Shown: positions 35,101 to 44,960 of the stretch, piece after piece
Layout: every line of letters starts with the position of its first letter
Position numbering within the stretch: position 1 is the first letter of the stretch
Assembly: GCF_026151205.1 (NCBI RefSeq)
Contig: NC_087072.1
Coordinates: 19,806,103 to 19,870,102 of the forward strand
DNA length: 64,000 nucleotides
Reading direction: 5' to 3'
Source: Bolinopsis microptera
Lineage: Eukaryota; Ctenophora; Tentaculata; Lobata; Bolinopsidae
Notes under the pieces: model-generated
Told to the model about the DNA's origin: nothing
Seen by the model: only the letters and a program-made list of their open reading frames with translations
Databases searched by the model: none
Made by a program: the position numbers and the translations under genes

Positions 35101-36261
35101 TCCCTCATCTATGCACCTGTCCTTAGCCATAGGCCAAGCCCTGTTCATCAAAGATATCGAGAATCTACCTGTTGTTAGTAATAGTTGTATGATTGATTTT
35201 AGTTATCCAATATATAATTTAAGAAATGAATTTTAATTCAATGCTTTTCCTCCATTTATTAACATTTGTTAAGAGCTAGAGATATCAGTATTACATTTTC
35301 ATTAGTATTTTATATTTCCTTTAAAGAACTCACTCGAATCTGAATGAAGGTAATGTGTCTCTGCACTGGCTTTGGACCATTCTACTCCATCATCGTTGGA
35401 TCGACCGTACTTGAGTACGAAAACGTGGAACTTCCCATCAGTGAGTTGCGGATAGTAGAAATATGGAACCGCTGCACTAAAATTATATGGTCAGGAAATT
35501 TTCACATTAATTTACCAAACTGGATTTCTCCCATTTTAGTTTTACTTGACCAGTTGTGAAAATGAGTGAATTTTAGGCTGAACATGTACTGTAGATAGTT
35601 TAGATGTTCTATTTTCAATCAGGTGGGATATAGTAAGGAAACACTCCCCATCGCAATCCATCCGAAATACTTACTACCACCACCAGCAGTTGATATTATA
35701 TTGAAATTGGATTTATAATTATATACAGCCAGAAAAATTTGTGAAAGTTTTAACTTACTTGAAAGCAAAGTCATAACCCTTTTCGAATCTATTTCCAGTT
35801 AGATCGTTTAATTCTTTAGCTGCGATGTGCACCCTGTCTGTATCTGCCGGAACGTTGTTAGGATCGATAACTATCTTGGCAGAATGGTCATACTCCGTGA
35901 CAGATGGTTGAGCTGGAACATTGTCGCTGAATCCCGCGAGAGAAGAGCCCAATAATCCTCTGAAATTAAAAGGGAGATAAGTTTGGGTATCGAAGAGAAG
36001 ATTCCCGCCAAAGGGCTATGGAGCCACTCCGAAATCAGGGTCAGTTATCAACAGAGAGATACAAATGAAATATATACTATTTAACGATTTTACTGTAACT
36101 CTTGAAATTCTGGGGTATGAAACGTTGTCAAACAAACTACGTTATCAACGATCTTAAAGTTAAATCTAACGATTCAGATAGAAATCATGAGCAGAATGAT
36201 ATCGGTATAGCACGTCTAATCATTTAAAGTGAACTTACATAAGAAATACAGTTAGCAGCAT
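32161..36261 (-). CDS. Secreted C-type lectin-domain protein, 8 exons
   Basis: Exons on the minus strand: 36261-36239, 35959-35759, 35476-35334, 35168-35074, 34927-34867, 32733-32619, 32511-32414 and 32219-32161. All are GT-AG with consistent phases; 264 aa. Residues 1-18 are a signal peptide (MLLTVFLIGLLGSSLAGF). About 110 residues with no recognised domain follow. The lectin fold comes next: WPMAKDRCIDEGKRLAVI, AWIGLYDAHYN, TTWAWVDNSPF, and a closing WETL-PDQKLPFICE. Only the two outer cysteines are present; the inner pair typical of the fold is missing. No EPN or QPD sugar-binding triplet is seen, so carbohydrate binding is doubtful. The stop codon is followed at once by an overlapping AATAAA. 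The 1.9-2.1 kb intron between exons 5 and 6 holds an inverted duplication and a minisatellite. Confidence 0.88.
32823..33328. repeat. 154-bp inverted duplication, spacer 198 bp
   Basis: Arms 32823-32976 and 33175-33328 are almost identical reverse complements, with about two differences at the inner end. Each contains the same open frame reading YQNPYSWVEWTAASVSL. It lies in the largest intron of the lectin gene. Confidence 0.95.
34668..34772 (+). repeat. Minisatellite, 17-18 bp unit (ggggtaaatagtaaagg), about 6 copies
   Basis: Head-to-tail copies with single-base variants, inside the same lectin-gene intron. Confidence 0.95.
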
Positions 36262-36339
36262 GATGTTAACTGTGCGATCTTCCCGTGTATTAGACTATCT
36301 GAGTTGGAGTGTAAAGTGTGGTAGCCGTTGACCCGGACC

Positions 36340-36380
36340 ACATGGTCACGTGGCTTTGTTTCTTGTCTGTGATTGGTGGG
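36340..36380 (-). promoter_or_regulatory. CCAAT/CACGTG promoter module of the lectin gene
   Basis: About 90-115 bp upstream of the ATG there is a CCAAT box (ATTGG on plus, 36372-36376) and a CACGTG E-box (36347-36352). The same pair recurs elsewhere in the window. Confidence 0.5.
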
Positions 36381-36389
36381 CAAGGTTGT

Positions 36390-36985
36390 AGAGCATAGGG
36401 GGACAGTGCTTCATGAGGGAGCAACGCACGGTATACTCTGCGTGTACTCGCAGCTTACCTTTCACAGGGAATAAGCCAGATAATTATGACGTCATGTGTA
36501 GTGTGTACTGTTATATACACGGCCATCCTGGATCTATGTTTCTGGGTTAATTCTTCCTATAAAAAAAAGAATTTAAGAAATTATAATCTGTGTTAGGAAA
36601 TATGCTTTAACAATAACAGAACACTGTTGTTCTATTCAACATCATTCGTATCCCCGTTTTAACATTATACACGTAATGTGTACAATCTGAAATTTAGTCA
36701 ATTTCTATGTTTTGTGCAAACTTTTTAATCCTTATCATTCTATGAGGTGTGGTAATATTCATTAAAATTAAATAAAATTAAAGCATTAAGTCAGAATTGG
36801 TGAAAGAGTTATTATACATTATAAAGTTTTTAGCTTTCCTGAGGAAGTTTAACTCGACAATCTAAGATATTTCATAAAACATACCTTATCGGACGCTATT
36901 TGACCGGACATTTCATGGACGGACATAATTTTTAACCGACATTAAAATGGATCTCTAGCGTCAAATTAATGTGCGTTCAAATAAA
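36390..36985. other. Intergenic, no gene seen
   Basis: AT-rich sequence between the lectin promoter and the GGGA array. Confidence 0.5.
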
Positions 36986-36992
36986 GTCCGGA

Positions 36993-37221
36993 AGGGAGGG
37001 AGGGAGGGAGGGAGGGAGGGAGGGAGGGAGGGAGGGAGGGAGGGAGGGAGGGAGGGAGGGAGGGAGGGAGGGAGGGAGGGAGGGAGGGAGGGAGGGAGGG
37101 AGGGAGGGAGGGAGGGAGGGAGGGAGGGAGGGAGGGAGGGAGGGAGGGAGGGAGGGAGGGAGGGAGGGAGGGAGGGAGGGAGGGAGGGAGGGAGGGAGGG
37201 AGGGAGGGAGGGAGGGAGGGA
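36993..37221 (+). repeat. (GGGA)n microsatellite, about 57 units
   Basis: Uninterrupted GGGA/GGAG tetranucleotide for about 229 bp. It is open in several frames as (GGRE)n or (SLPP)n, which is a consequence of the repeat and not evidence of a gene. The G-rich strand can form G-quadruplexes. Confidence 0.98.
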
Positions 37222-37319
37222 GTCTTCTGTTAAGAATAAGTCTTTGACTTTATTGACCCACATCGTCCATTCTTTGCCGAAAGATTCGTTCATTGTGATT
37301 TCTACATTGTAATGCATTT

Positions 37320-38436
37320 AATTAATCGAATTGGCTGAATCCAACCTGGTGAATGTCTTTGCTAATAAGAATTTATTTCTATACTGTAAGAGTGTATAAA
37401 TTTATAAAGGCGTTTAATTAATCGCATTTGCTGGATACAACCTGGTGAATGTCTTTACTAATAAGACGTTTATCGTCGCCAGGAATGAGAGATTTGATTA
37501 ACTTTTGTATAATTCGGATCTGTAACTTCTTCCCCCCAAGGTGCCATGCGGTATGAACAGTGGTGTGGTAGTGGAAGGGAAGAATTAGATTATCAGTTTA
37601 ACTCGGGTCCTCTAATAAAAGGCGACTCCCCTGGAGTTACCATGGTTAAATCCTGATGGCCGAGACCGGAGACTGTCTGTTGGGTTTGGCACTATATGGT
37701 TTGGGTGATTATTTATCTGATGAGCTACTGCTCCTTTGCAGTCTTCTCGTCCTTGTGGTCGCGGAGTGGAGGGGCCGTCAACCCTGCCCAAACGCTTGAG
37801 CAGTTTTACTTTTACAGCTTTGCAAAAGCGCTATTGGAGTCGGATTGGCGCCTGCTTTATTGTTTATAGATCTCAGGATGGCGACCGCTGGGTATCGGGA
37901 TTTGACCTCTTCCGAGGAGTTGTTGGGGCTGCTTTGCACGCCCCTGAATGGCCCTAACTGAAAAAATGTGACTCGTCGGACGTCGCTTTCGCTGGAGATG
38001 CAAAATGTGATAAGTGCGTATTTGAAACCGTTTGTTCAAGTAACTGTGATTTTGGAAAGAGAAACTGACTATGTTTCTAGATTTAAACTTACGAAGGGTT
38101 TACAAATTCGGTGGTTTTTTAAAATCCTTTGTTATCAAATCCCTAAACTGATCATGTTTCGAAGAATGTGACGCTCCTTTGTTTGACCATACCAATAATT
38201 TTGATGTTTGATTATTGTGCAGGACCCGACATGCGACACTTTCTGGGTCCTCCCTGACTGTGGACGAAGCTGCTAATTGGCATAATCTCTCTGTAATCTG
38301 TATGAGTGAAAGTGGCCCTGTTCTTCTTTCAGGGATTGGATTCTGCTTCTGTGGTTGAACAGGAGTTCCAGTCCTTAGTTGCCCCTTTAACGTGAGTGTA
38401 ATGTCTTGTTTTCCGAAAGTCTCGTATAGTATTGTG
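37320..38436 (+). pseudogene. Unknown exon-bearing unit, copy 1 (degenerate)
   Basis: Contains exon-like blocks behind acceptors. At 37737 (ctcctttgcag|) is a block with LQKRYWSR. At 38222 (attattgtgcag|) is a block reading TLSGSSLTVDEAANWHNLS up to gtaatc. At about 38336 (ttctttcag|) is a block reading LDSASVVEQEFQSLVAPL. Each aligns with a block of the second unit (39.6-41.1 kb), but copy 1 has frame changes. The flanking intron-like DNA is also similar (37.5 kb versus 39.74 kb). No known family was recognised. Confidence 0.45.
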
Positions 38437-38438
38437 GA

Positions 38439-39133
38439 GCAGTGATGCACGCCGCCGCCGGACGCCGCCGCGCCGGCACATTTTCACACGCCGCCACGCC
38501 GATACCTCTCAAGTCGGCGTGGCGTGAAAATTTAAAAAAATTTCAAAGCAGCTACTAGTTCTGAATTAGAAAGAGTATGGAGCCAGTCGGGGTTGATTTT
38601 GAACTCTAGGAGATCCAAATTGCATGATTGTCCAACGACAATGTTAAGAATTTGATTTTTCTTAAATATAATTGGGACAATGTGAAGTCATCCCTGAATG
38701 TAACTGAGTAAATTGAATAATGTTTCTTTTAACAAAAGGATCAAGACTTTTTTCTTGTTTTAGCCGTTTAATATGAACATTCCTATTTATTGAAACATAA
38801 CAGGAATTAGGAATTAACAGGAATTAACAAAATTAGGTAATATTACAATAACAGTGATTAGGTCACATTACAATAACATTGATTCCAGGTATTGTAACAC
38901 TTAAAGTCATTATACTCATGAAATTGAAAGTACAAATTAGAGTTTTCTGATGGTAGCATTATGGGGCTACTCGCTGCTATGAGGCCACTTCGTTACAATT
39001 TTTGTGGGCCTGGAAATTCAAACCTAAATTTTGACAAAATTATGTTCTACGCCGCCGAACGCCGCCACGCCGGGCCATTTTGGGCACGCCGCCGCCGGTT
39101 GGCGAAAAATGAACCGGCGTGCATCACTGCTTT
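38439..39133. mobile_element. hAT-like MITE, TIR AGCAGTGATGCACGCCG
   Basis: The ends 38441-38457 and 39115-39131 are exact reverse complements, starting CAGTG as hAT elements do. Both ends carry GCC-rich subterminal repeats (cgccgccgccgg), against an AT-rich interior of about 560 bp. An 8-bp target duplication was not recognised. It sits between the two unknown units. Confidence 0.75.
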
Positions 39134-39574
39134 CGCTAAACCTGCAAAATCTTTAATGTGGCTGCGGAACCATGACATGGCTCCTATGAACCTTTGTGCT
39201 TTTTTCCTAGTGTTAGGGACTGGCATGGTTTTAATTGCTTTTGTTTTTTTTTCTTCGTCTCCTTTACTATATTAATTCCGATATTCACTAAATTTTTTCG
39301 GACGATTATGGCCACTCCGTAAGGTTTACACACAAATTTTGTAGGGAAACGAAGACATGGCATAACAGTGCTATAAGACCAACGGGCTCCAACAATTACA
39401 AGATATGTGAATTGTGAAATTGCGTGAGTTTTGCACCTACTTCCGTTTGAGCATCCGCTCAACATCAAACCTGGTACCCGGTTGAAACTCCCGGCCCGTT
39501 ACTGTAAACAGTAAAAGGCATTAACCATCCTGGTACCGAGCAAATTCTTACTTACTCTAGCAAATAGTGGTTCG

Positions 39575-41120
39575 CCGATTCGGCTGAGAGTCTCCTGGTG
39601 AGATTTTTATCTAATAAGCCTCCAAAACTATGTTTGTGTGTGGTGCGATTCATCGTCTCTGATGATACTGAGTTGGTTTACTGACTTTATTAATGAGGCG
39701 TTGATGATTAGATGTTAAAGAATGGTTGTGACTGTTATCTTGCAATAATACGTCTTTGTAACTTTTTGTCCCGCCGATGTGGTTCGGCGACGTTGAAGTG
39801 GTAGTAGGGGTGAAGAATTAGATTTAACAATTAACTTGGTACAGGGTTCTCTAATGAAGGTAGACTACCTTGCAGGTTGGCTATACTTTCTTATTTTGCG
39901 CAAGTTATTTTTTTGAAACTAATTCCTCCTGAACGAAATTGGAGATTGCCTGTTGGATCAAGTCCTGCCCGATGGTGGTTTGGTTGATGCTTTAACTGGA
40001 GAGGTGAATGGAATGAGGATCGGTGGCTTTTCACCAAGCTTTTAAAGTCTGATCTCAAATTTCCTAAATTGCTGACGGAACTCTCATCTGTTCAGCTATA
40101 CCAGTTGTTTTGATGTTTGATATTTTTGCAGGATTCTGGCCCGGCCCTTAATGGATCAACTCCAGCTGTAGACCCTGCCGCTAGTTGGCCTAACCTCTGT
40201 GTAAGTGTCCCTGTTCGATTATATGTTATGACTAGGAGAGCGCACTATTGTAAATACAGAGTTTTGAACTGTCGTCCCTTTAACTATTACCTATTCTTTC
40301 AGGCCTTCGAAAAGGCTACGGTAGCCGCACAAGATTTTCAGACTTTAGTCGACCCTCTACTGGCAGTCGACTCTATTCATCCTACCGTTGGTTCCCCTAC
40401 CCCTGCGTCTGTCTCTGGGACTCTACAGAGAGGGTTGAAGTCCGACCTACCTCAGCGCATTCCCCGGTCGTCCCCTGCTCAACGTCGCTACTGGGCTCGA
40501 GTGGACGCGTTGATTCACGTCCGCCTGTTATCAGCCGGGTACTGCGAGCTGACGATCCCGGAGGCTCGTGAGTTGTTAGGATTGTTGGGCCTTTCTTGGA
40601 CCGGCCCTAATCATCAGAGCATATCTCGCCGTTTTTACTGGCGGTGGAAGAATATCAAACGTAAGTGTAGGAAACTGTCCGCTTACTTTGGATTCGTCCT
40701 CTCTTACTTACTACCACACATTGAAGCCCATGTTAAACCCAGGAGTTTAACTCCTGTGATTTTGCACTTTTTGACTCTTAATGTACGAACTATCTACTGA
40801 GCTATTAGTATTGAAGAGGCCTATATTGTGCTGAAATGATTCATTGTAGGACGCGGTTTTGGACCATCCCGCTGACGGCCACACCCCTGAGAAGTGAGCT
40901 GCTGTACTATTTTATGGTGAGTACTTTGAAGACTTACCTTACCCTACTAAAATATTGAGCATGCTCGCAACTATCTTGACTTGGACCCCTAAATCCTTTT
41001 GTGAAAGTCCTAACGTTTTATTTCCTTACAGGACAAGAGTGAGATTGGGAGAAAAGTACCGAGACCAACCCAGGCTGTAGCTGAGCGAAATAAGGATGAC
41101 TTTAACTGTGGAAATTGTCG
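39575..41120 (+). CDS. Unknown exon-bearing unit, copy 2 (best preserved)
   Basis: Two clear coding exons: one after tatttttgcag at 40132 (reading ALNGSTPAVDPAASWPNLC, ending at gtaagtgt), and 40303-40660 after ttctttcag, ending NIK|gtaagt. The second encodes LVDPLLAVDS, then QRRYWARVDALIHVRLL and EARELLGLLG, then SRRFYWRWKNIKR. A last block follows cattgtag at 40850 and stops within about 16 codons. Codons are GC-richer than the surroundings. The basic, aromatic end could be nucleic-acid binding, but no family was recognised. It could be a host gene, or part of a retroelement with introns. The 5' end is not defined. Confidence 0.4.
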
Positions 41121-41359
41121 AATTTTGTTATAGAATGTAGAAACTGTGAAATGATGATAACTACGTAAATACTTTAGTGTTATGATTTTCGTTCGATTAA
41201 AACAGCTGTTTAATAAAAGTGTAAAACTTATATAACAACACAGTTAACATTTCCCAGTACGTATTAGTCCCGACCCTGGTCGTGAAATTCTACAGGTTTT
41301 CTCATTGGGGTACACACAATTTCAAATTTGCAATTACACGTGATGCCAGCCGGATGATA

Positions 41360-41636
41360 CTAGATTGCCGCGTTGGCTAAGTCTAGCTGCGCTGTTAGTT
41401 GGGTTATCTGAGTTCTTAGCTGGTTGCGTTCTGTGGGATAAGGATTTTTGAATTGATCCGAGGAACCTAGTAACGATGTCCTTAATTCTGATCTATCTAT
41501 CGCAAGTCATATTCTTAATGAAAATGGAACCTATCGGAAAGGCAAAGTATTTACCCTCTCTGAGCCGGTTATTTTCCTCCATGATCTTCTCTCCGAACTG
41601 AGCCACATTCTGTACGATATCGAGAGCTTGTTCCAT
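41360..41636 (-). CDS. Short coiled-coil frame at the start of an LTR element's internal region
   Basis: The ATG at 41636 lies about 55 nt inside a putative primer-binding site. It encodes EQALDIVQNVAQFGEKIMEE and then NNRLRE. The frame stops after 48 codons unless a 58-nt intron (41554-41497, g|gtaaat ... gatag) is removed. Splicing would give 72 aa ending in a second heptad stretch (QLRTQITQLTAQLDLANAAI). It is probably the N-terminus of a gag-like protein; whether the intron is real is uncertain. Confidence 0.35.
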
Positions 41637-41695
41637 TATTCTAAAGTGAAAAGAGGTTTACCGTTAAGACCTTAATCTGGTTCGAGGGACCATTT

Positions 41696-42348
41696 TGTAA
41701 CGTTAGAAATCTAAGTCTATTTACTTGAATGTTTAGACAGTACAGATAGATGACTAGTTACTTAATTTAAGGGTGAGTGGCCTTGAAGGTCCCCTTGGGG
41801 CTTAAGAGGTTAATCCCCAGTTCAGTATGTAGTACGCCAAGGACTGTAAAAGATCAGAGACTGCTAGTGAAGGCGGTCTCTAGGTATAATTCAAGGTTGG
41901 ACAAGTGAGACTCGTAGTTATGTTTAGTGAATTATTATAAGGAAGAAGTACAACACAATTACATGATCAAAGTCTCTCCTTCTGGAGAGTTACTACAAAT
42001 TTATTCCTAGAGGCTGTCCAGTTAAGACTATGTCTCTCCCCGAAGGAAGAGCCAGACAATCTTAGAACAGGTAGAGTAGTAGAACTATTAGTCAATACAA
42101 ACTCAAACCCGACTGGACACTTCTGAACTCAAAATCGCTTCCTTAAATATGAAATCTTTGACTCCTTTGACCCTCTTGACTCCCTTGACCCTCTTGACCC
42201 TCTTGACTCCCTCAGTAATCTTTGGAGTATAAGCTCCTGGTGTCAGGTTACATTGTGCGTTTAATCATCTGGTTGTCATGCCAACTTTAGCATTTAGCAA
42301 AAGGGCATCCTCGCGTTTAAGAGATTATAGTAAGAACTGCTTCTTACA
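41696..42348 (-). mobile_element. LTR of a retrotransposon with adjacent primer-binding site
   Basis: On the minus strand the segment starts TGTAAGAAGC and ends CGTTACA (TGT...ACA termini). Three bases later comes TGGTCCCTCGAACCAGA, a TGG-initiated primer-binding-site candidate, followed by a gag-like ATG. No second LTR was found, so the element is truncated at its 3' side near 41.25 kb. It interrupts a third fragment of the unknown unit at 42349. The LTR contains a minisatellite. Confidence 0.6.
42155..42217 (+). repeat. Minisatellite of 9-bp units (gactccctt / gaccctctt)
   Basis: About seven tandem units inside the LTR. Confidence 0.85.
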
Positions 42349-42460
42349 CGAGGCTCGAGAGTTATTGGAGCTGTTGGGCCATGCTTAGACAGGACCCAAC
42401 CACGAGGACATAACTCGGCGTTTTTGCTGGAGGTGGAAGAACGTTAAACGTGCGTATTTA
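42349..42460 (+). pseudogene. Unknown exon-bearing unit, fragment of copy 3
   Basis: Encodes EARELLELLGHA, a stop, then TGPNHEDITRRFCWRWKNVKR, which aligns with the end of the 40.3-kb exon. It includes an in-frame stop and is cut on its left by the LTR. Confidence 0.6.
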
Positions 42461-43150
42461 AATGTAATAATAGGAGGTGCACGATAAAATTAACTTGCTT
42501 GGATTTTGAAAATTTGTGAACCATTGTTTTCTAAAGCTTCTTACAATACTAAATTTATTATACCTTTTTGGAATTATTGATTAATTTCGCCTAGGTGCCA
42601 TATTTAATAATGTGCGGCTTTTGCATTTTGGAGCTTCAGTAATAAAACTAATAAGTGTAAAAGTCGCGTAATTGGTAATTTGACGAAATTCGTTGATCAT
42701 GATTTTTGTCGTATTATTTTGTCATATCTCAAATTCCTGATATGGAATCAATTCATACTGAAAATTTGTAAAAATATTCCAATCGGACTGTCAAAAGTGT
42801 CAAAAGACGTTGCTTTGAGCTGTAAAATAATGTTTGTAGCGCGATGCACTATTGGGTCGCGCGCGCATCCAATAATGCTTCTCGCAACCACACTCGTATG
42901 CAGATCGGCGAGATGCGAAGGATTGACATTTGACATTGTGAATCAACCAACTTATGCAAATCGGCGATCAGATGTAAAGGATTTTCATCGTCAATCAAGG
43001 TGCAAATTAGTAATTTTTAATTTTTATTTATCACGCGTACGCTTTTTATTTTTAATTTAATTTTTGATCTCACCTTTGACCTTGCTGTACCAAAATTTAC
43101 TTGCATTTGTGCACCTTTGACCTTTGATGAAGGACAAGTAGAATTATACT
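42461..43150. other. Intergenic, no gene seen
   Basis: AT-rich with cgcgcgc patches; the frames present have no recognisable content. Confidence 0.4.
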
Positions 43151-43204
43151 GTTTATGATTTATAATCTTTGCATTTATCCACAAACTTGACCATTGTTAA
43201 TGGT

Positions 43205-43475
43205 CTGGCCCGGCGCTTACTGGGCGGCGCGGCGCTCAGCCTGTCATTCCGCCGAATCTTTATTCGGCTATTATGTTTATATGAACATAATAGCCTGGTA
43301 TGGGGTCCCTTGACGGATGTTACTCGTCTAAATTTCTTCGAAGTAGCGCGCGCCGCTTTCTTCTCCCGACATTGGACATGCGCTACTTCAATTCTTAGCA
43401 CATGCCATCGGGAACCAACGGCGCGCGCTACTAGTAGCGCTTCGAAGAAATTTAGAAGAGTATAACATCCGTCAA
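43205..43475. mobile_element. Dispersed repeat copy with attached foldback element
   Basis: 43205-43312 matches the 7.74-kb repeat. It is followed by an imperfect inverted repeat: gacggatgttactcgtctaa (from 43313) through ttcttcgaagtagcgcgcgc, and the reverse complement at about 43430-43474 ending aacatccgtc. This gives a foldback of about 160 bp. Confidence 0.65.
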
Positions 43476-43689
43476 TCCACAAACCCGATGCGCCAATACC
43501 ATGGGATCTGGGCTGCCGTTTTCTCATAAAATTAAAAGGACAAAGGAAGTACAGTTCATATTTGTAATTTGCCATGTTTCGATATATTGCGCTTTTTGCG
43601 TTTGCGTTTTTGGTTTTTTCTACGTTTTTTTTAGTAAGATCGAAAGCAATTATCAATAATTAGTCAAATTTTAAGTTGTCAGAAAAATT

Positions 43690-44335
43690 AACAATTAAAG
43701 CGTTCAGCCTTTCATATGTTTAGAAATAACCATTTTTGCATAATAATTAAGCTAATTTTTTATACTGGATGAACTTACTTCTTTTTCTGAGAAAAATGTG
43801 ACTTACTTCCTTTTCTGAGAAAAATCTCTGTTTTATCTTTTTCTGAGAAGGAAACTGAATTGAATTAAGTCCAACCTGCAACCCTTATACTACATTTTTG
43901 AGATTGGGATTTATTTAAAATTTTGAAAATCGACCACAAAATTTTTTGAGGCCTAAATGAAAATTTTGATCACTATCTCAATTATATTCAGAAAATTCTT
44001 TTTGTATGTATGTACGACCGCCCACGTGCAAATCAGACGAGAAATAGGAAGTTTCGTATTAACCATAGTTACTGGGGTTGGTACACGTACGTGCACGTGC
44101 AATGATTGTTTTAACATCATTTTGATAGGTTTTGGTGATATTACGTTGTGTTTAGTGCGAGCAACATTTTAATCGGCTGTATCTTCGGTTGTGTAGGATA
44201 TTTTTTTACGCGATTTAAACTTACTAACAAAAAATACTATTAGCGCACTTACCTGTGACCACGGGTTTTCTAGTATAATTATAATGTAAGGTTAAAATGT
44301 AATTATTGATTATACATCGATTCTACAAATTTCTT
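43690..44335. other. No gene; possible Helitron-like fragment
   Basis: Three tandem copies of acttactt(c)(c/t)ttttctgagaaaa lie at about 43777-43850. An acgggttttctagtataa end phrase lies at 44258-44275. Confidence 0.35.
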
Positions 44336-44370
44336 GTAGGTTTACAACCTACCGTACCAGTTGGACTCGT

Positions 44371-44437
44371 CGACGGTCTAATATTTGGACGGTCTAATAT
44401 TTGGACGGTCTAATATTTGGACGGTCTAATATTTGGA
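44371..44437 (+). repeat. 16-bp tandem repeat ggacggtctaatattt, 4 copies
   Basis: Four identical head-to-tail units. Confidence 0.97.
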
Positions 44438-44879
44438 ACAATTATTTTACGAGTATCACCCGCTAACTTAACAGTATATTTCGCTCCAGACAGAAAGTAA
44501 ATCACTAAAAGTAAATAATAATAAAATTGCGATATGAATTCATGTACATCAACATGCAACATGACTCAGCTTATTAATGATTAAATCATAATATTCAGCT
44601 GCAATACTGAACACTATACTACATTATGCTACATTATGCTATTATATATATTATATGTATATATATAGCATTCCCATGTCGCACTCAACTGATTGTTCCT
44701 CAAACAAGTGAACTTAATTATACTGAGCGGATGCACCTCATCCTGGAACGGTACGGAACCTTGCAAGCACACAAGCCTTTAACCTACCGCCAAAATGTAA
44801 TTTAAACAAAACACACGTGTTTGGTGTTGAAGGCAAATTGCCTGTATCCTGAATGGTTGTTAAAAATACAAGGCATGAT

Positions 44880-44960
44880 GTCAGTCACGTGACAAATCGT
44901 CATGCTCACTGATTGGTGGGGTGCAGTTAGTGCAGGTGCCATTATAGGGCGCATGCAAGC
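44880..44960. promoter_or_regulatory. CACGTG / ATTGG promoter-like module
   Basis: CACGTG at 44886-44891, and ATTGG at 44912-44916 within the same ctgattggtggg context found at the lectin promoter. No first exon was assigned. Confidence 0.35.

Noticed and set aside
36961-37317. Long open frames of (GGRE)n and (SLPP)n on both strands
   Set aside because: They arise because a 4-bp repeat without stops is open in every frame. There are no flanking splice sites and no non-repeat coding content.
41660-41700. tRNA T-arm-like ggttcgag
   Set aside because: No cloverleaf can be formed around it. The position beside TGT...ACA ends fits a retrotransposon primer-binding site better.
44371-44437. CRISPR-like regular repeats
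   Set aside because: The repeats are contiguous without spacers, and the genome is eukaryotic; this is a short tandem repeat.
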